Positions 32,653 through 43,327 of a stretch of DNA of 64,000 nt are shown in pieces (the stretch's first letter is position 1; the number at the start of each line of letters is the position of its first letter). Below the pieces are notes generated by a model, which did no database searches, was not told the DNA's origin, and worked only from the letters and a program-made list of their open reading frames with translations. This DNA is from Pseudoneurospora amorphoporcata (Eukaryota; Ascomycota; Sordariomycetes; Sordariales; Sordariaceae), in the NCBI GenBank assembly GCA_033297205.1, contig MU859066.1:62001-126000 (forward strand), written 5' to 3'. The translations under genes and the position numbers were made by a program.

Positions 32653-34701
32653 ATGGTGGAAACAGATACCAACTCTCCGACATGGAAGTTCACCCAGTAA
32701 GTCCAACTCCTCCCTGTCCTTCCGTCTTGTTTCTATCCCCATCGATTCTGCCTCGCGAGCGCCCATCTTTGTGCGATTGCGCTCGTGCCTGTTCCTGTGC
32801 CCGCACCCGCGCCCGCGTCTGGGTCCGATCTCCGCTCCACGTTGGCCTACGCCTTTCTCCGTCATCGTTTTTCTTGCTCGAGATATCACGTCAACTTTTT
32901 GCGTTTGCCCCACTTCATCATACTGAGATTTTGTTACAGATGCTTCGGCGACAAGGGAGATGTTGAAGACATCACCGAAGGTACGACCCACCCCTCCTCC
33001 CACGACGGGTCCCTCGACCAGGAGCCCGTCAATGCCCCTCCTCACGTCATCAATATCCTCAGCCATGCTGACCCGCGTTCTCCAGCCGATATCATCTCGA
33101 CGGTAGAATTTGACCACACCGGAAACTACTTAGCGACTGGCGATAAGGGTGGACGAGTCGTGCTATTCGAACGGAACGAGACGGTTAGTGGAGTCGCAGA
33201 ACTCCCCCTTTCCTATCCGGCGTACCTGCTGGCCCGCCACTTGTCTACATCTTGCTTACCCGTCGGCAGAAAAAAACCTGCGAATACAAGTTCCATACCG
33301 AGTTCCAGTCCCACGAGCCCGAGTTCGATTACCTCAAGTCTCTCGAAATAGAGGAAAAGATCAACAAAATCAAGTGGTGCAGGAGACAAAATGCCTCCCA
33401 CTACCTCCTCTCGACAAACGACAAGACGATCAAGCTATGGAAGGTGTTCGAGAAGTCGCTTAAGGTCGTCGCCGAGAACAACCTATCCCATGATTTGACG
33501 CCTGCAAACGCGGCCGGCGGTGGAGGCGCACCCCGTGCCTTACCTCATATTCAGTTTCGCAGTCCCGCCGATCTCAAGCTCCCCAGACTTACCCACCACG
33601 ACACAGTCGTCGCCGCCGTCCCTAGGAGAACTTATGCCAATGCCCATGCGTACCACATCAACAGCATTTCCGTCAACAGCGATGGTGAGACCTTCATCAG
33701 CAGCGATGATTTGCGGATCAACCTATGGAACTTGAATATCCAGGACCAGAGCTTCAACATAGTGGACATCAAGCCGGCGAACATGGAGGAATTGACAGAG
33801 GTTATTACGGCTGCAGAGTTCCACCCTCTGAGCTGCAACTGGTTCATGTATGCCAGTTCCAAGGGCACAATCAAGCTGGCAGACATGCGCGAAAGGGCGT
33901 TGTGCGACCAGCACGCAAAGAGTATGTTGAATTGTGGTGAACTGTATTTGGAGATTGCTTTGTCCCCTATCTGCCGCTAACCATTGCTTACAACTCGTTT
34001 TTCTGATACAGTGTTCGAACAAGAAGAGGACCCATCGTCCCGGTCCTTCTTTTCTGAAATCATTTCTTCTATCTCGGACGTTCGATTTTCCCACGACGGC
34101 CGGTATATCCTTTCCCGCGACTACTTAACGGTCAAGATTTGGGACGTCAACATGGAGCGACAGCCAGTCAAGACGATCCCCATTCACGAACACCTTAGGC
34201 CGAGACTCTGCGACACATACGAAAATGACAGCATCTTTGACAAATTCGAGGTCGTGTTCTCTGGAGACGCCAAGAACGTAATGACGGGAAGCTACAACAA
34301 CAATTTCATGATCTACCCATCGGATCCCGACAAGGAGGTGGAGGTTGTTCTGCAAGCGGATAAGTCGGCGTTCAAGGCCAAGAAAGTTGGGGTGCCGACA
34401 CCCATTAACTCATCGACAAGTCCTACAGCTAACGGTGGTAAGAAGGGAAATTCACGGGCAGGAAGCCCGGCAGCGGCAGGCCAGGGCCAAAGGATGCGTA
34501 AGGAGACAGACGCCGACCAAATCGACTTCAATAAGAAGATTCTCCATATGAGCTGGCATCCGTTCGAGGACAGCATCGCCATCGCAGCAACCAACAACGT
34601 AAGTTCTTGTCCCGCTAGTTCTTCGTCGCATCCTCACCTAGGCCCTATTGATTGCTAACCCTTTTTTTTTCGTATAGCTTTTTGTCTTTTCCGCGTTGTA
34701 G
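32653..34701 (+). CDS. cdc55: Protein phosphatase 2A regulatory B subunit (B55/Cdc55 type)
   Basis: 516 aa from exons 32653-32696, 32940-33183, 33270-33921, 34012-34598 and 34678-34701; all introns are GT-AG. This is a seven-bladed WD40 propeller that targets PP2A to substrates in mitosis and morphogenesis. Diagnostic B55 sequence runs through the whole chain: CFGDKGDVEDITE, ADIISTVEFDHTGNYLATGDKGGRVVLFERNE, CEYKFHTEFQSHEPEFDYLKSLEIEEKINKIKW, NAHAYHINSISVNSDGETFISSDDLRINLWNL, ITAAEFHPLSCNWFMYASSKGTIKLADMRERALCD, SRDYLTVKIWDVNMERQPVKTI and VMTGSYNNNFMIYP. A Lys/Ser/Gly-rich insertion near residues 430-470 is common in fungal members. The last exon codes only LFVFSAL and the stop. The start exon (MVETDTNSPTWKFTQ) is short, as usual. 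Confidence 0.96.
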
Positions 34702-35947
34702 GCAAGATGACGACGGCGGGAGGATAGATGAGATTGGGATTCCCTTCACACAACTGCTGAGGCTATTATGCCTCCTGTTCCGCAGTCAGGCTGGGAGCGT
34801 TCGCGATTCTGGTTTGTTCGCCCTCGATCTGTCAAGGCCTTGGGCATGGCGGCGTCTTTGGGAGGAGCGAGGCAGATAGTCGGTTGAAAGACGAGGGCAC
34901 GTATAGGTCATGGATGCATTGGGAGGCAGTTTTGCGGGGAGAGTAGCAGTTATGAAGAGCTACGCCCGGTTCGGCATATCGACTTTACCAAGACCCCATG
35001 AAGAAGACAGCGCGGGCGGTGGAACGAAGCGGAAGTGAAACAGAGGCCAGCCTTGGGCGAAGAGGGGAGAGTAACTCGTATGTTGAACAGCCATCATGTC
35101 TTTTCATTCCGTCTGCAGGACAGAGCGCCGAGTATCATGTCATGATGGTGTGTCAATGCTTGGCTCGGCATGGAATACCCACCAGGTCCCAGATATTCCG
35201 CACAGAACGTAGATGACAAAGATATAAATATGAAAACATGGTTAAGTTTTGGATCAATACTCGTGCAAGTTGGGTTGAGTACAAACGGGGAAACTTGTAA
35301 ACAACCCCCTTTTCGCTGTGCTTCACATGTAATCGCTGTAGGTGGTAATAATACCGGTCAGTTCTGTGAAATATACATAACGGTATCTTACACTATGTGT
35401 ATTAAGTCGCTGTTCCTTTTGCATACAAAATGAATGCGGTGCCGCACAGGGGGCCCGGCCGGCAAACAATGACCCCCCCAGCCTGGAACCTTTCCCGTGA
35501 CAATTGCAGGTGCGTAACAACCTCTACCATTCAACACAGATCATAAGGTATCTGTCAAAACAGCCAGAAGTACGGACAACCACCTCGACACCCAAAACGG
35601 ATTATATCAGTCGCCTTGAAACACCATCAAATCATCGATTTTCGAACAGCGCACCCGGTACCAGCAGCAGCGCCCGAGCGCGACAACCGTAGCGTGGAAG
35701 TTGGAATTAGAAGATTCAGTAGGAGGACAATACACCACAACCACAACGTCGAAGGCGTCACGAATAAGACCAGAAACACGAGGCGGACCACTGCCGGCCA
35801 AACATATCGGCAACTTGGACCAGATTCCATCCTGGTAGCAAGCTCATCAATCCGGAATACCGTCTCTCTCCGGAACGCCAGATTAGCCAGCCAGCCAGCC
35901 AGAGAGAGCGGCGCGCCCACTCCCGTCCCCAGACGACAACTCAAACA

Positions 35948-35985
<38 letters not shown>

Positions 35986-36011
35986 AGTGAACGACCGAAC
36001 TAATTCTCGAA
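34702..36011. other. Intergenic region, PP2A B to RPB4
   Basis: 3' flank of the PP2A gene and promoter/leader of RPB4. No extra gene is evident. A CA microsatellite is listed separately. Confidence 0.6.
35945..35983. repeat. (AC)n microsatellite in the RPB4 leader
   Basis: About 19 AC units with one T interruption, ending roughly 28 nt before the RPB4 start codon, so it is probably transcribed in the 5' UTR. Confidence 0.85.
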
Positions 36012-36580
36012 ATGTCGGACCAACACCACGCCCCCACCTCGCGCTCCAAGCCTCCCCCGCCCGGCGAGGAGGAAGCCTCGGCGGTGCTCAAGCTGGGCGA
36101 GTTCAACGACGTGGACACGCTCACTTTGTCAGAAGCCTCGCTCGTCATCAACGCGCTCATGACTAAGCGTCGCAAGGACCGCAAGGACCGTAACGAGACG
36201 GACGTGCTCAACAAGACGCTCGACTACCTGGACGCGTTTGCTCGGTTCAAGCAGAAAGAGAACGTCGAGGCTGTGGAGCGCTTGTTGAGCGCGCGTAAGG
36301 AGCTGACCAAGTTTGAGAGGGCGCAGATTGGTATGTCTTTCTCTTTGTTTCAGTCTCTTGAGAGGGGAAGCGGAGTTGGATGGGGGACATTTCGTTAGTT
36401 TGAGTGAAGATGGTGACTGACTTTTTTTATTTTTTTTATTTTTTTTTTCTCGTTCCAGGATCACTCTGTTGCGATAGTGCCGACGAGTGCAAGACGCTGA
36501 TCCCCTCCTTGGCGGACAAGATCGATGACGAGAACCTACAAGAATTGCTGGACGAGATGGCCAAGCTCATGAGCACCTAG
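36012..36580 (+). CDS. rpb4: RNA polymerase II subunit Rpb4
   Basis: 146 aa, exons 36012-36330 and 36459-36580; the 128-nt intron ends in a very T-rich tract and TTCCAG. Rpb4 pairs with Rpb7 to form the polymerase II stalk and also acts in mRNA export and decay. Family features: an N-terminal segment up to AVLKLGEFNDVDTLTLSEASLVINALM, then the helical HRDC-like part (NKTLDYLDAFARFKQKENVEAVERLL, TKFERAQIGSLCCDSADECKTLIPSL, DDENLQELLDEMAKL). The length is close to that of animal and S. pombe Rpb4; the long acidic insertion of budding yeast Rpb4 is absent. Splicing after ATTG joins in frame to GATCACTC. Confidence 0.96.
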
Positions 36581-37370
36581 GAGGGCACACCTGAGAGAGT
36601 GCTTTCATAGTCACAGCAATTGGTAAATGTGGGTTGGCTTTTTGCTTTCTTTGTTCCTGTCCTCTCTGTTTCTGTCTCCGTTAAAATTGCTTCTTACGAT
36701 ACACTACATAACTGTCCTCGCTGGAAGATGATTGAACAGTGTGTGGGAGATCGGTAATCTTGTTTTGAAAAAACCAGACTAAACCGGCCACAAGCTGGAT
36801 CATAGTTTGCTGTCAGGACTGGTCACGGAAGGGGGAAAATGCATGGTTTGGCGTCTAAGGGCTGCTTGATTGATCAATAGACCGTCGGGCTGTTATTTCT
36901 TGTTCACTACACTATTCCAGTTCTTCGTTCGGGTAGTCCCATTGAAGCGGTTGGTTTGTTTCCGAGGCGATGTTAGGGCCAGGACACTATCCTGGTGAGT
37001 CGGAGTAAGTTTCCTCACCCTCAGCTGCGCGATTGGTGTGCTTAGATTGAGTCAAATCACCCATGATGCCCGACCATAGCCCGCTGCTTCAGTATAGTCT
37101 CGTTCTAGAGGTTGCTTCTCTCGTGAAAGCCCATCGCATTCTTTACCGTCCCTTGCGTGGCAGCATACTATAGGCTCCCCGAGAAACTCCATTGCGAGCC
37201 ATTGCCTGCAACTGAAATGCAAATGCCTGCCAATCCAGCCGGGCCCGTTAGGGCCTTCATTCTTTGCATCTCCCTTTCATCTATGGGGAGACGAGAGAAA
37301 CCCGTCCCTTTACCGACTTCAAGGCCAAGCTATCGTGTCACCCTGCTTACTTCAATGGACCGAGTCTTCG
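36581..37370. other. Convergent intergenic region
   Basis: 3' ends of RPB4 (+) and the single-pass membrane protein gene (-). Nothing gene-like. Confidence 0.65.
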
Positions 37371-38392
37371 CTAGCTGTTCGGGCCTTGGGAGTGTTGCGC
37401 TGGCCTATCGTTGCCTTCGAGCTCGGGGATTTCGTGCATGGGTTCGAATCTTGCCCGTCCACCCTGCTGGTACCCCTGGTTGGTCTCAAGCTCCGAGGCA
37501 CCTCGCGATGGAAAGTTTGGGCTGACCGGAGTGCTTGCACTGTTGTGACTCGCTGTGGTCGCTCCGCTGAAACGGTGACTCTCGTAATCCATCGGCGAGC
37601 CTGGCCAGTTCGTGTTGGTGGTGGATCCTGAGCTTGTCACGTCTAGAGATTTATCGTCAGTGTGGGAAACTCTTACTGGCGCACTGCGTCGTGTTGACGC
37701 TTGCGGGGTGGGGTTCACTCACCTTGTCCTCTGTACTCGTAAGGAGCACCTGTGGGAACCGGTTGGTAACTTCCAAGTGGGAAACGGGAGCCAGACTGGG
37801 ACACGTTCTTATCTTGTTCCCTTCCGGCTGGGTTATTCAGGTCGGTTGGGCCGAGAAACGACGAAACGTTCGCAGTGTCAGTGCTGTCCTTCTTCTCATC
37901 TTTCTTCGCGCGGCGTCGGCCCCACCACATACAAACGGAGATGGCGAAGAAGATGAAGGCGAGTGAGCATCCTACTGCGATTCCCACTATCGTGCCAACT
38001 GAAAGGTCTTTGTGGACTACAGTGGGCGGCGCATCGAGGGTAGCAGTGGCCGTTGCGCTGGCGGTTGAGGAAGCACTACCAGTGGTGCTGCTTGTTGATG
38101 ACACTTGGGAAGTCGAAGTTACGGCAGGGTCGTCCGAGCTGGCAGAGAAAGAGATGGTGGTGAAGGAAGTTATGGTGCTAGTGGTATCATCTGCTGTACT
38201 GGTAATGAAGATGGTTGTGGACGTGATAGCACCGCCACCAGGATGGTACTGATCTGGGCAATAGCCCAGATCCGCGCGGCAAGGATCCATCGCGCAGCAG
38301 CCCGCATAGGGGGGGCCTTCGACCACATTGCAAGTGTACCACTGGTAACCCTTTGGGCAGTTTCCGCCATCGAGATCCCTTTGAGCGACCAT
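37371..38392 (-). CDS. Single-pass membrane protein with Ser/Thr-rich ectodomain (Mid2/WSC-sensor-like architecture)
   Basis: 313 aa, exons 38392-37723 and 37642-37371; the intron has donor GTGAGT, branch-like CTGAC and acceptor CTCTAG, and frame is preserved. N-terminal cysteine knot-like segment NCPKGYQWYTC, PPYAGCCAMDPC, DLGYCPDQ; then about 80 residues almost entirely Ser/Thr/Ala (mucin-like, O-glycosylated if outside the cell); one membrane span (GTIVGIAVGCSLAFIFFAISVCMWW) followed by the stop-transfer GRRRAKKDEKK; then a polar, Pro/Ser-rich cytosolic tail. The layout matches fungal wall-stress sensors, but no cleavable signal peptide precedes the cysteine block and there is no canonical WSC domain. 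Many filamentous fungi carry such uncharacterised proteins with this N-terminus. Function is not assigned. Confidence 0.82.
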
Positions 38393-39685
38393 CGGGGCTG
38401 CTTGGGGGAGGTGCAAGCGAGGAGGCTTCCCGGACTGGTTCGACTTATGGCTTCTTCCTAATCTGTCGGGCGCGAGAGACTGGTCGTGCTGAGAATCTGT
38501 CGGGAGATGGATGGCGAGGAAGGCGTCTGGGCACAAAAATAGTCTGGGTCGAGGTCAGTCGCGGTGGAAGCTTTGGCGTTGAATGGGTGACAGGTACACC
38601 CGGGCTGGAGTCTGTTGCGACCAGACAATGTTCTCGAGGGATGAGGAAACAGAGATGGAGTTGGAAAGCAAAGAGGGGAAAGCAAACGGCAGGAGGAAGT
38701 GGTACCCGTGGACGAAATACCAAGACGGTAAGAGCAAGTGAAGGCAACCTGAGGGCAACCTGAGGAAGGAGCGGCACTCGCCTGCCGCCTCGGCCGCGGT
38801 CTCCCCGCTGGTGCCCGGAAACTCAGGAGAGGTCCAGGAAGCGCAGGTACCCCCATGGCATGACTGTTGGGATGAAAACACGCTCGGTGGTAATCCAATA
38901 CCTTCGTCAAGTTCAACCCGGTCATCTCAGGGGAGGCCGGCTTCAAGTCTTCCGTCTCGTCCGATCTTTACAAAGGGGAGGATTTTGAATCTGGCGAAAC
39001 GCAAACCGAGGACATCCAACCGCTGGTTACCCGTTCAGAAACTCTCGTCTAACCTACCAGAACACCAGAAATGGCGAGGCCGTCAGTCGACGGGCCGCCA
39101 GGTGAGCTGGCCGGTGCACGACGATGTACGCGGCCTTGCACGGGTGTAGCCTCCAGACGGCTTCCTTCGCTCCTTCGATTTCCAAGCGCCACCTGGCTAT
39201 CTAGTGACGGTGAACTCGGCACATGTTTGTCCTGGTACCGCAGTCAAAATGTTGCACAGCACTTTGCCTCTTCAACGCCGTGTTGTATGAAGAGGTGTCG
39301 CGGATACTCAAGATTTTCGGCATAAGTAATTGAGAGGGGGACCTCTTGGGCTTAGAAGGCCTTCAAGATCCGGCATGGGGTTTCGAAATTTGACGTGAGG
39401 CTTAAGCCTTGAATGCACTTATCCCGCTTCAATACTATTTCGCGCTGTATCATGTGTCACATCTGAGCCATTAGGGAAGTCTGGAAATAATGCTTTTTTC
39501 TATACAATCATAAATATCATGTCCAGATACGTAAACAGGGCTATCAGTCATCCGCAAATTACACGGGGCCCAACAAACTCGCATTTTGACAAAGTAAAAA
39601 CCATGAAAGGGGTATTTAGTCAACCTGTGGCCCACCGTCCACTTTTGTCACTATAACCATGAGACTCCTACAATTTCCTCCACAC
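38393..39685. other. Intergenic region
   Basis: Upstream region of the membrane protein gene and 3' flank of PUF6. Open frames at 38353-38946 on both strands have skewed composition and no recognisable domain. Nothing else seen. Confidence 0.6.
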
Positions 39686-41794
39686 TTAAGCCTCAAGCTT
39701 CTCCAAGAGAAGCTTGGAACCCTGGTTGCCCTTGGGGGCAGAGGCATTCTTGCCCTTCTTGGCCTTTGGCTTCTCCTCAGTCTCCTCCTTCTTCGGCGCT
39801 GGTGCTTCAGTGGCGGCCTTGGTAAGTTCCTTCTTGTTAGACTTGAGGGTCTTGAGAAGCTCCTTCTTCGAGGAGAAGTCGGAAGCCTCGAGCATGGCCA
39901 GCACCGTCCAGGAACTGGGGCCGGTGGCCCATTGTACAATGTGCTCCTTGATGACGGGATAGAGAAGATCGGCAAAGTTGAGCGGGGGGTCGCACTTCTG
40001 GATGCTGCCCGAGGCCTTGTCGAAGCGGCCGCCAGCAATCAGGGTCTTGAACATGCGGCCACCGGCAATGGTCGTCGAGATGTGAGGGGGGAGGGCTTGA
40101 TAGGCATCCTCGGGCGCCTCGGCGTTGGGATCACCACCAGCAGTAGAGGCAATAGCCTCCAACGCGGCCTCCTTATCGCCCTTCGCCGACAGCAGAACAT
40201 CAGTAACAAACTGGCAGCCGAAAGAGGTGGCAACTAGATCGGCGGCGTGGCTTGTGACGGCCGAAAGCAGCTGAGGCGATATGGCCGTCACCAACTCCTT
40301 CCGCCTAACCTCAGGGTCCTTCTTACTGGTCTTGGTGCGGATCTCGTGAATCTCCTTCAGAATCTCGAGGTCGGTGGCGTGGCTGGCCGGGAACACTGCT
40401 TTCGACATGCCCTCAAGGAGATATAGTACCGTCGTGCGCGCGTTAAGGTCATTGGCGAGAAAAGCAATGTGCTCGTTCTCGTCATTCTTACCAAGAATCT
40501 CGGAGAAGATCGTCTTGGATGTAAGGACAGTGTCGTCGAGGAGATCGTAGGCGGCGAGGATGATGGTGTGCGCGTTGGTGTCACCGCTCATGAGCTGGTA
40601 GGTGTCCTTGTAGGCCTTGAGCAACTGCTTACGGTCCTTGGCGGTTCCGTGCGCAAGGAGCAAGCATACAAGACGAGCGCCCGACTTGGTGAAAGCCATG
40701 TTCTTGAGCAAATCGCCACCCTCATCCTCCTTGATAGTCTCGAAGAACTCCTTGAACTCGTCGGTCTCGGGCTTCAGATTGAGAAAGTACTGCAGCAGGG
40801 CGTCGTGGAGCATGGTGAAACCAGTCATCTTCTTCTGAATAAGGCCATTGGCCATGTCGAAAAGATACTTCATCGCCGTTATCCTCTTGGCGGGGTCGTC
40901 GGCCAAAATCTTGGAGAGATCGCCGGTGACCTCGGTGCCCTTGGGTTGCCTGAACAGAGAATATTCGGGACCGTACCACTCGCGAAGGAGGTTGGCCTTT
41001 TGCTCCTTGGTCGCAACACCGCGGTAGACATCGTCCAGAATCCACGAACCCTCAGCATGGTTGATGAGCTTGCGAACTTTGCCGTAAAATTCGGGGACAA
41101 TTAGGTCGCGAATCTCCTTGTCGTTCTGCACCAGAAGCTTTCCGATCAGGAACTTGGCATACCTGCTCTCGGCGAGCTGGGCATAGGTTCCTTGAAGCTC
41201 CTTCGCGATCTGCCTGCGCTGAGCCGGGGTGGCGTACTTGACGGCCGTCTGGACGGCACGTACAGCATCGTGCTTCAGGACAAAGTCCTTGACGCGGCCA
41301 GTGATAATGGTAAACAACTCCTCGACGAGCTGTGTGCGTTCCTCCTTGGGCACATGCGACTTGCGACGGAGCTTCTCCCACAACTTCTTGGTACGGTGCA
41401 CCTCATCGGCCAGAGGCTTCGCGTTTCTGCGTTCTAGGGCGATTTGTTTTTGCTTGGCGTGCGCCTCCCTGGAGCTTGTGCCTGTGTTGTGTTAGTCAAT
41501 GAACAGAGCGAGGTTCGGTCATCATGGACCAGATATGTTAAAGGGAGGCGACGTACCAGACTTGGCCTGGTTGGAGTCATTGCCAGACTCATTGGGCGTG
41601 GACTCTGTGTTCTCTCCGGTGTGGAATTCGAGATCTGAACCTTCATCGGAGGACTCGTTGTCTTCAACTTCGGGCTTGATGTGCTTCTTGCCAGAGCTGG
41701 TCTTTGCAGCCTTCGTGCGGCCATCGTCGTTGTGCTTGCCGAACGCCTTTCTCTTCCCGCCGGCAGCGGCTGCTGAAGACGACTTGGTCGCCAT
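39686..41794 (-). CDS. puf6: Puf6-type pumilio-repeat ribosome biogenesis factor
   Basis: 677 aa, exons 41794-41557 and 41481-39686 (75-nt intron). Nucleolar RNA-binding protein of the Puf6/PUM3 family; in yeast it represses ASH1 mRNA translation and assists 60S assembly, together with Loc1, around Rpl43. A Lys-rich, acidic N-terminus (KRKAFGKHNDDGRTKAAK, EDNESSDEGSD) is followed from about residue 100 by KKLWEKLRRKSHVPKEERTQLVEELFTIITGRVKDFVLKHDAVRAVQTAVKYA and successive atypical Puf repeats (ESRYAKFLIGKLLVQND, GSWILDDVYRGVATKEQK, KSGARLVCLLLAHGTAKDRK, SFGCQFVTDVLL). It ends with a Lys/Glu-rich tail and LLLEKLEA. Its start codon is 527 bp from the divergent GIR2-like gene, so the two may share a promoter. 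Confidence 0.95.
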
Positions 41795-42321
41795 TGTTGA
41801 TGTGTGATATCTGTGTTGTTCCGGGATATGAAGGGTTGTTCTCGGATGGGAGGTCGTGTTGATTTGGATTCCGGGCGGGTGCTGGTTCAGAGGTAATGGT
41901 CGAGCAGGAATGGATGAAAGTGCAGGTATTCAGAAACCCAAAACTTTGGAGGGCCCTGTATCTGAAGCCTCTGAATTGGAAATTCTGCAGCATGTTTCCG
42001 CTGAAAATTTCTGGATCCGCATCCTAGCATCTGCCGGGCGGTGAGGAGCTCAACTGGGGTCTCAAAGTGGGGCGGGTGTATTGACACTGTCTGGAACTGT
42101 CCATTGATAACAAGGAACCCAAGCGGGACCCCACATTGGATTGAGCCGCGCTCGCATTTTGGAGTTTGGTCTGCACGCTGCAGTCACTGCCGTCTGATTG
42201 CCCCTCCTCTTTGCTAAACGCCTGAAAGTCAACGTTGCCAGCATCCATTCTAGAAGGAGCCTTTCACGCTTTTCGTCTTCCATACACTCAAGATTTGGAA
42301 GCCCATACCGAATTACACATC
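41795..42321. promoter_or_regulatory. Shared divergent promoter region, PUF6 / GIR2-like
   Basis: 527 bp between two divergent start codons. No gene lies inside. Both neighbours act in ribosome assembly or translation, so shared control is plausible but inferred from spacing alone. Confidence 0.5.
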
Positions 42322-43075
42322 ATGGGCCGCGAAGAACAAATTGAGGAGAGGGAAGTCCTCGACTCCATCTTCCCAGATGAGATTCAAGGTTCGATTGTTC
42401 GCCTACTTCGGCTGCCGTTCAGGCATGGGCATGTCCTAACCAAGCTCGACTCGTCTAGATATCTCCGATACCGAGTACAGAATTTCTATCGCGCTAGACA
42501 TCCCTGATGACAAAGCCGAAGAACCACCAAGCATGGTCCTTACTGTGCGGTACCCCGAAGACTATCCCGACAAGCCACCTTCCCTTGAGCTTGCGCCCGC
42601 CCCAAATGCGCCGCCCCATGAGTTCATAAACATTGCCGAAGATAGGTTCCAGCTGCTCGAAGGCGTCCAAGAGACAATTGAGGAGAACTTGGGGATGGCC
42701 ATGATCTTTACTGTTGTGTCGACATTGAAGGATGCTGCGGAGCAACTGGCAGTAGAGCGGAGGGATGCTGCCATCAAGGCGCAAGAGGAGGCCGCCCAGG
42801 CTGCGGAGCGCGAAGAGAACAAGAAGTTCCAGGGCACTCCCGTCAATCGCGAAACCTTTTTGAAGTGGAGGGACAACTTTATGCAGGAGCTTGAAGATCA
42901 GAGGATCAAGGAGGAGGAGGAAAAGGCGGCCGAGATGAAGAAGGCGAGGATAAAGGAGCCTGTCAAGCTCACGGGCAAACAGCTCTGGGAGAGGGGCTTG
43001 GCTAAGGGTGGTGATGAGGACTTGGAAGGCGATGATGACATGCCTGTGGAGGAGGTCCAGAAACTCACGGTTTAG
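42322..43075 (+). CDS. gir2: RWD-domain protein, Gir2/RWDD1 type
   Basis: 227 aa, exons 42322-42388 and 42459-43075. The RWD fold is shown by EEQIEEREVLDSIFPDEIQ, then YRISIALDIPDD and the family signature YPxxYPxxxP (VRYPEDYPDKPPSLEL). A long charged helix follows (VERRDAAIKAQEEAAQAAEREENKKF), then FLKWRDNFMQEL and the C-terminal KLTGKQLWERG motif found in RWDD1/DFRP2-type proteins. An acidic tail closes the protein. Yeast Gir2 binds the GTPase Rbg2 and the Gcn1 effector on ribosomes; that role is by homology. The intron uses a weak donor (GTTCGA), but the acceptor has a good CTAAC branch site, and splicing restores the RWD frame (CAA G|AT ATC). Confidence 0.9.
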
Positions 43076-43327
43076 GAAAGTTAGAGAAATCGCAAAGCCC
43101 AGCATCTTGTTCGCCAAATTATCTAATTGTTTGTTGGCGGGTATACGCTCTATTTCGCTTCAAGTACACGCGTTACCTAACCCGTTCAAAAGTCAATCCC
43201 GACATTACTTTTTTTCCCTTTAAACCAGACTCCAGGATATGCCGTAAACAATTCGCATGGAAAAACACGCCTCGATTTAACACGGTATAGTTGGGAAACA
43301 AACGAAAGGAAGCCCAGTTCGGCCCTT

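Noticed and set aside
37441..37450. GGTTCGAATC, identical to a tRNA T-loop (B box)
   Set aside because: No matching acceptor, D or anticodon stems around it. It falls within the last coding exon of the membrane-protein gene on the other strand.
40469..41104. 211-codon open frame (+) opposite PUF6
   Set aside because: Antisense shadow of a well-conserved Puf6 coding exon.
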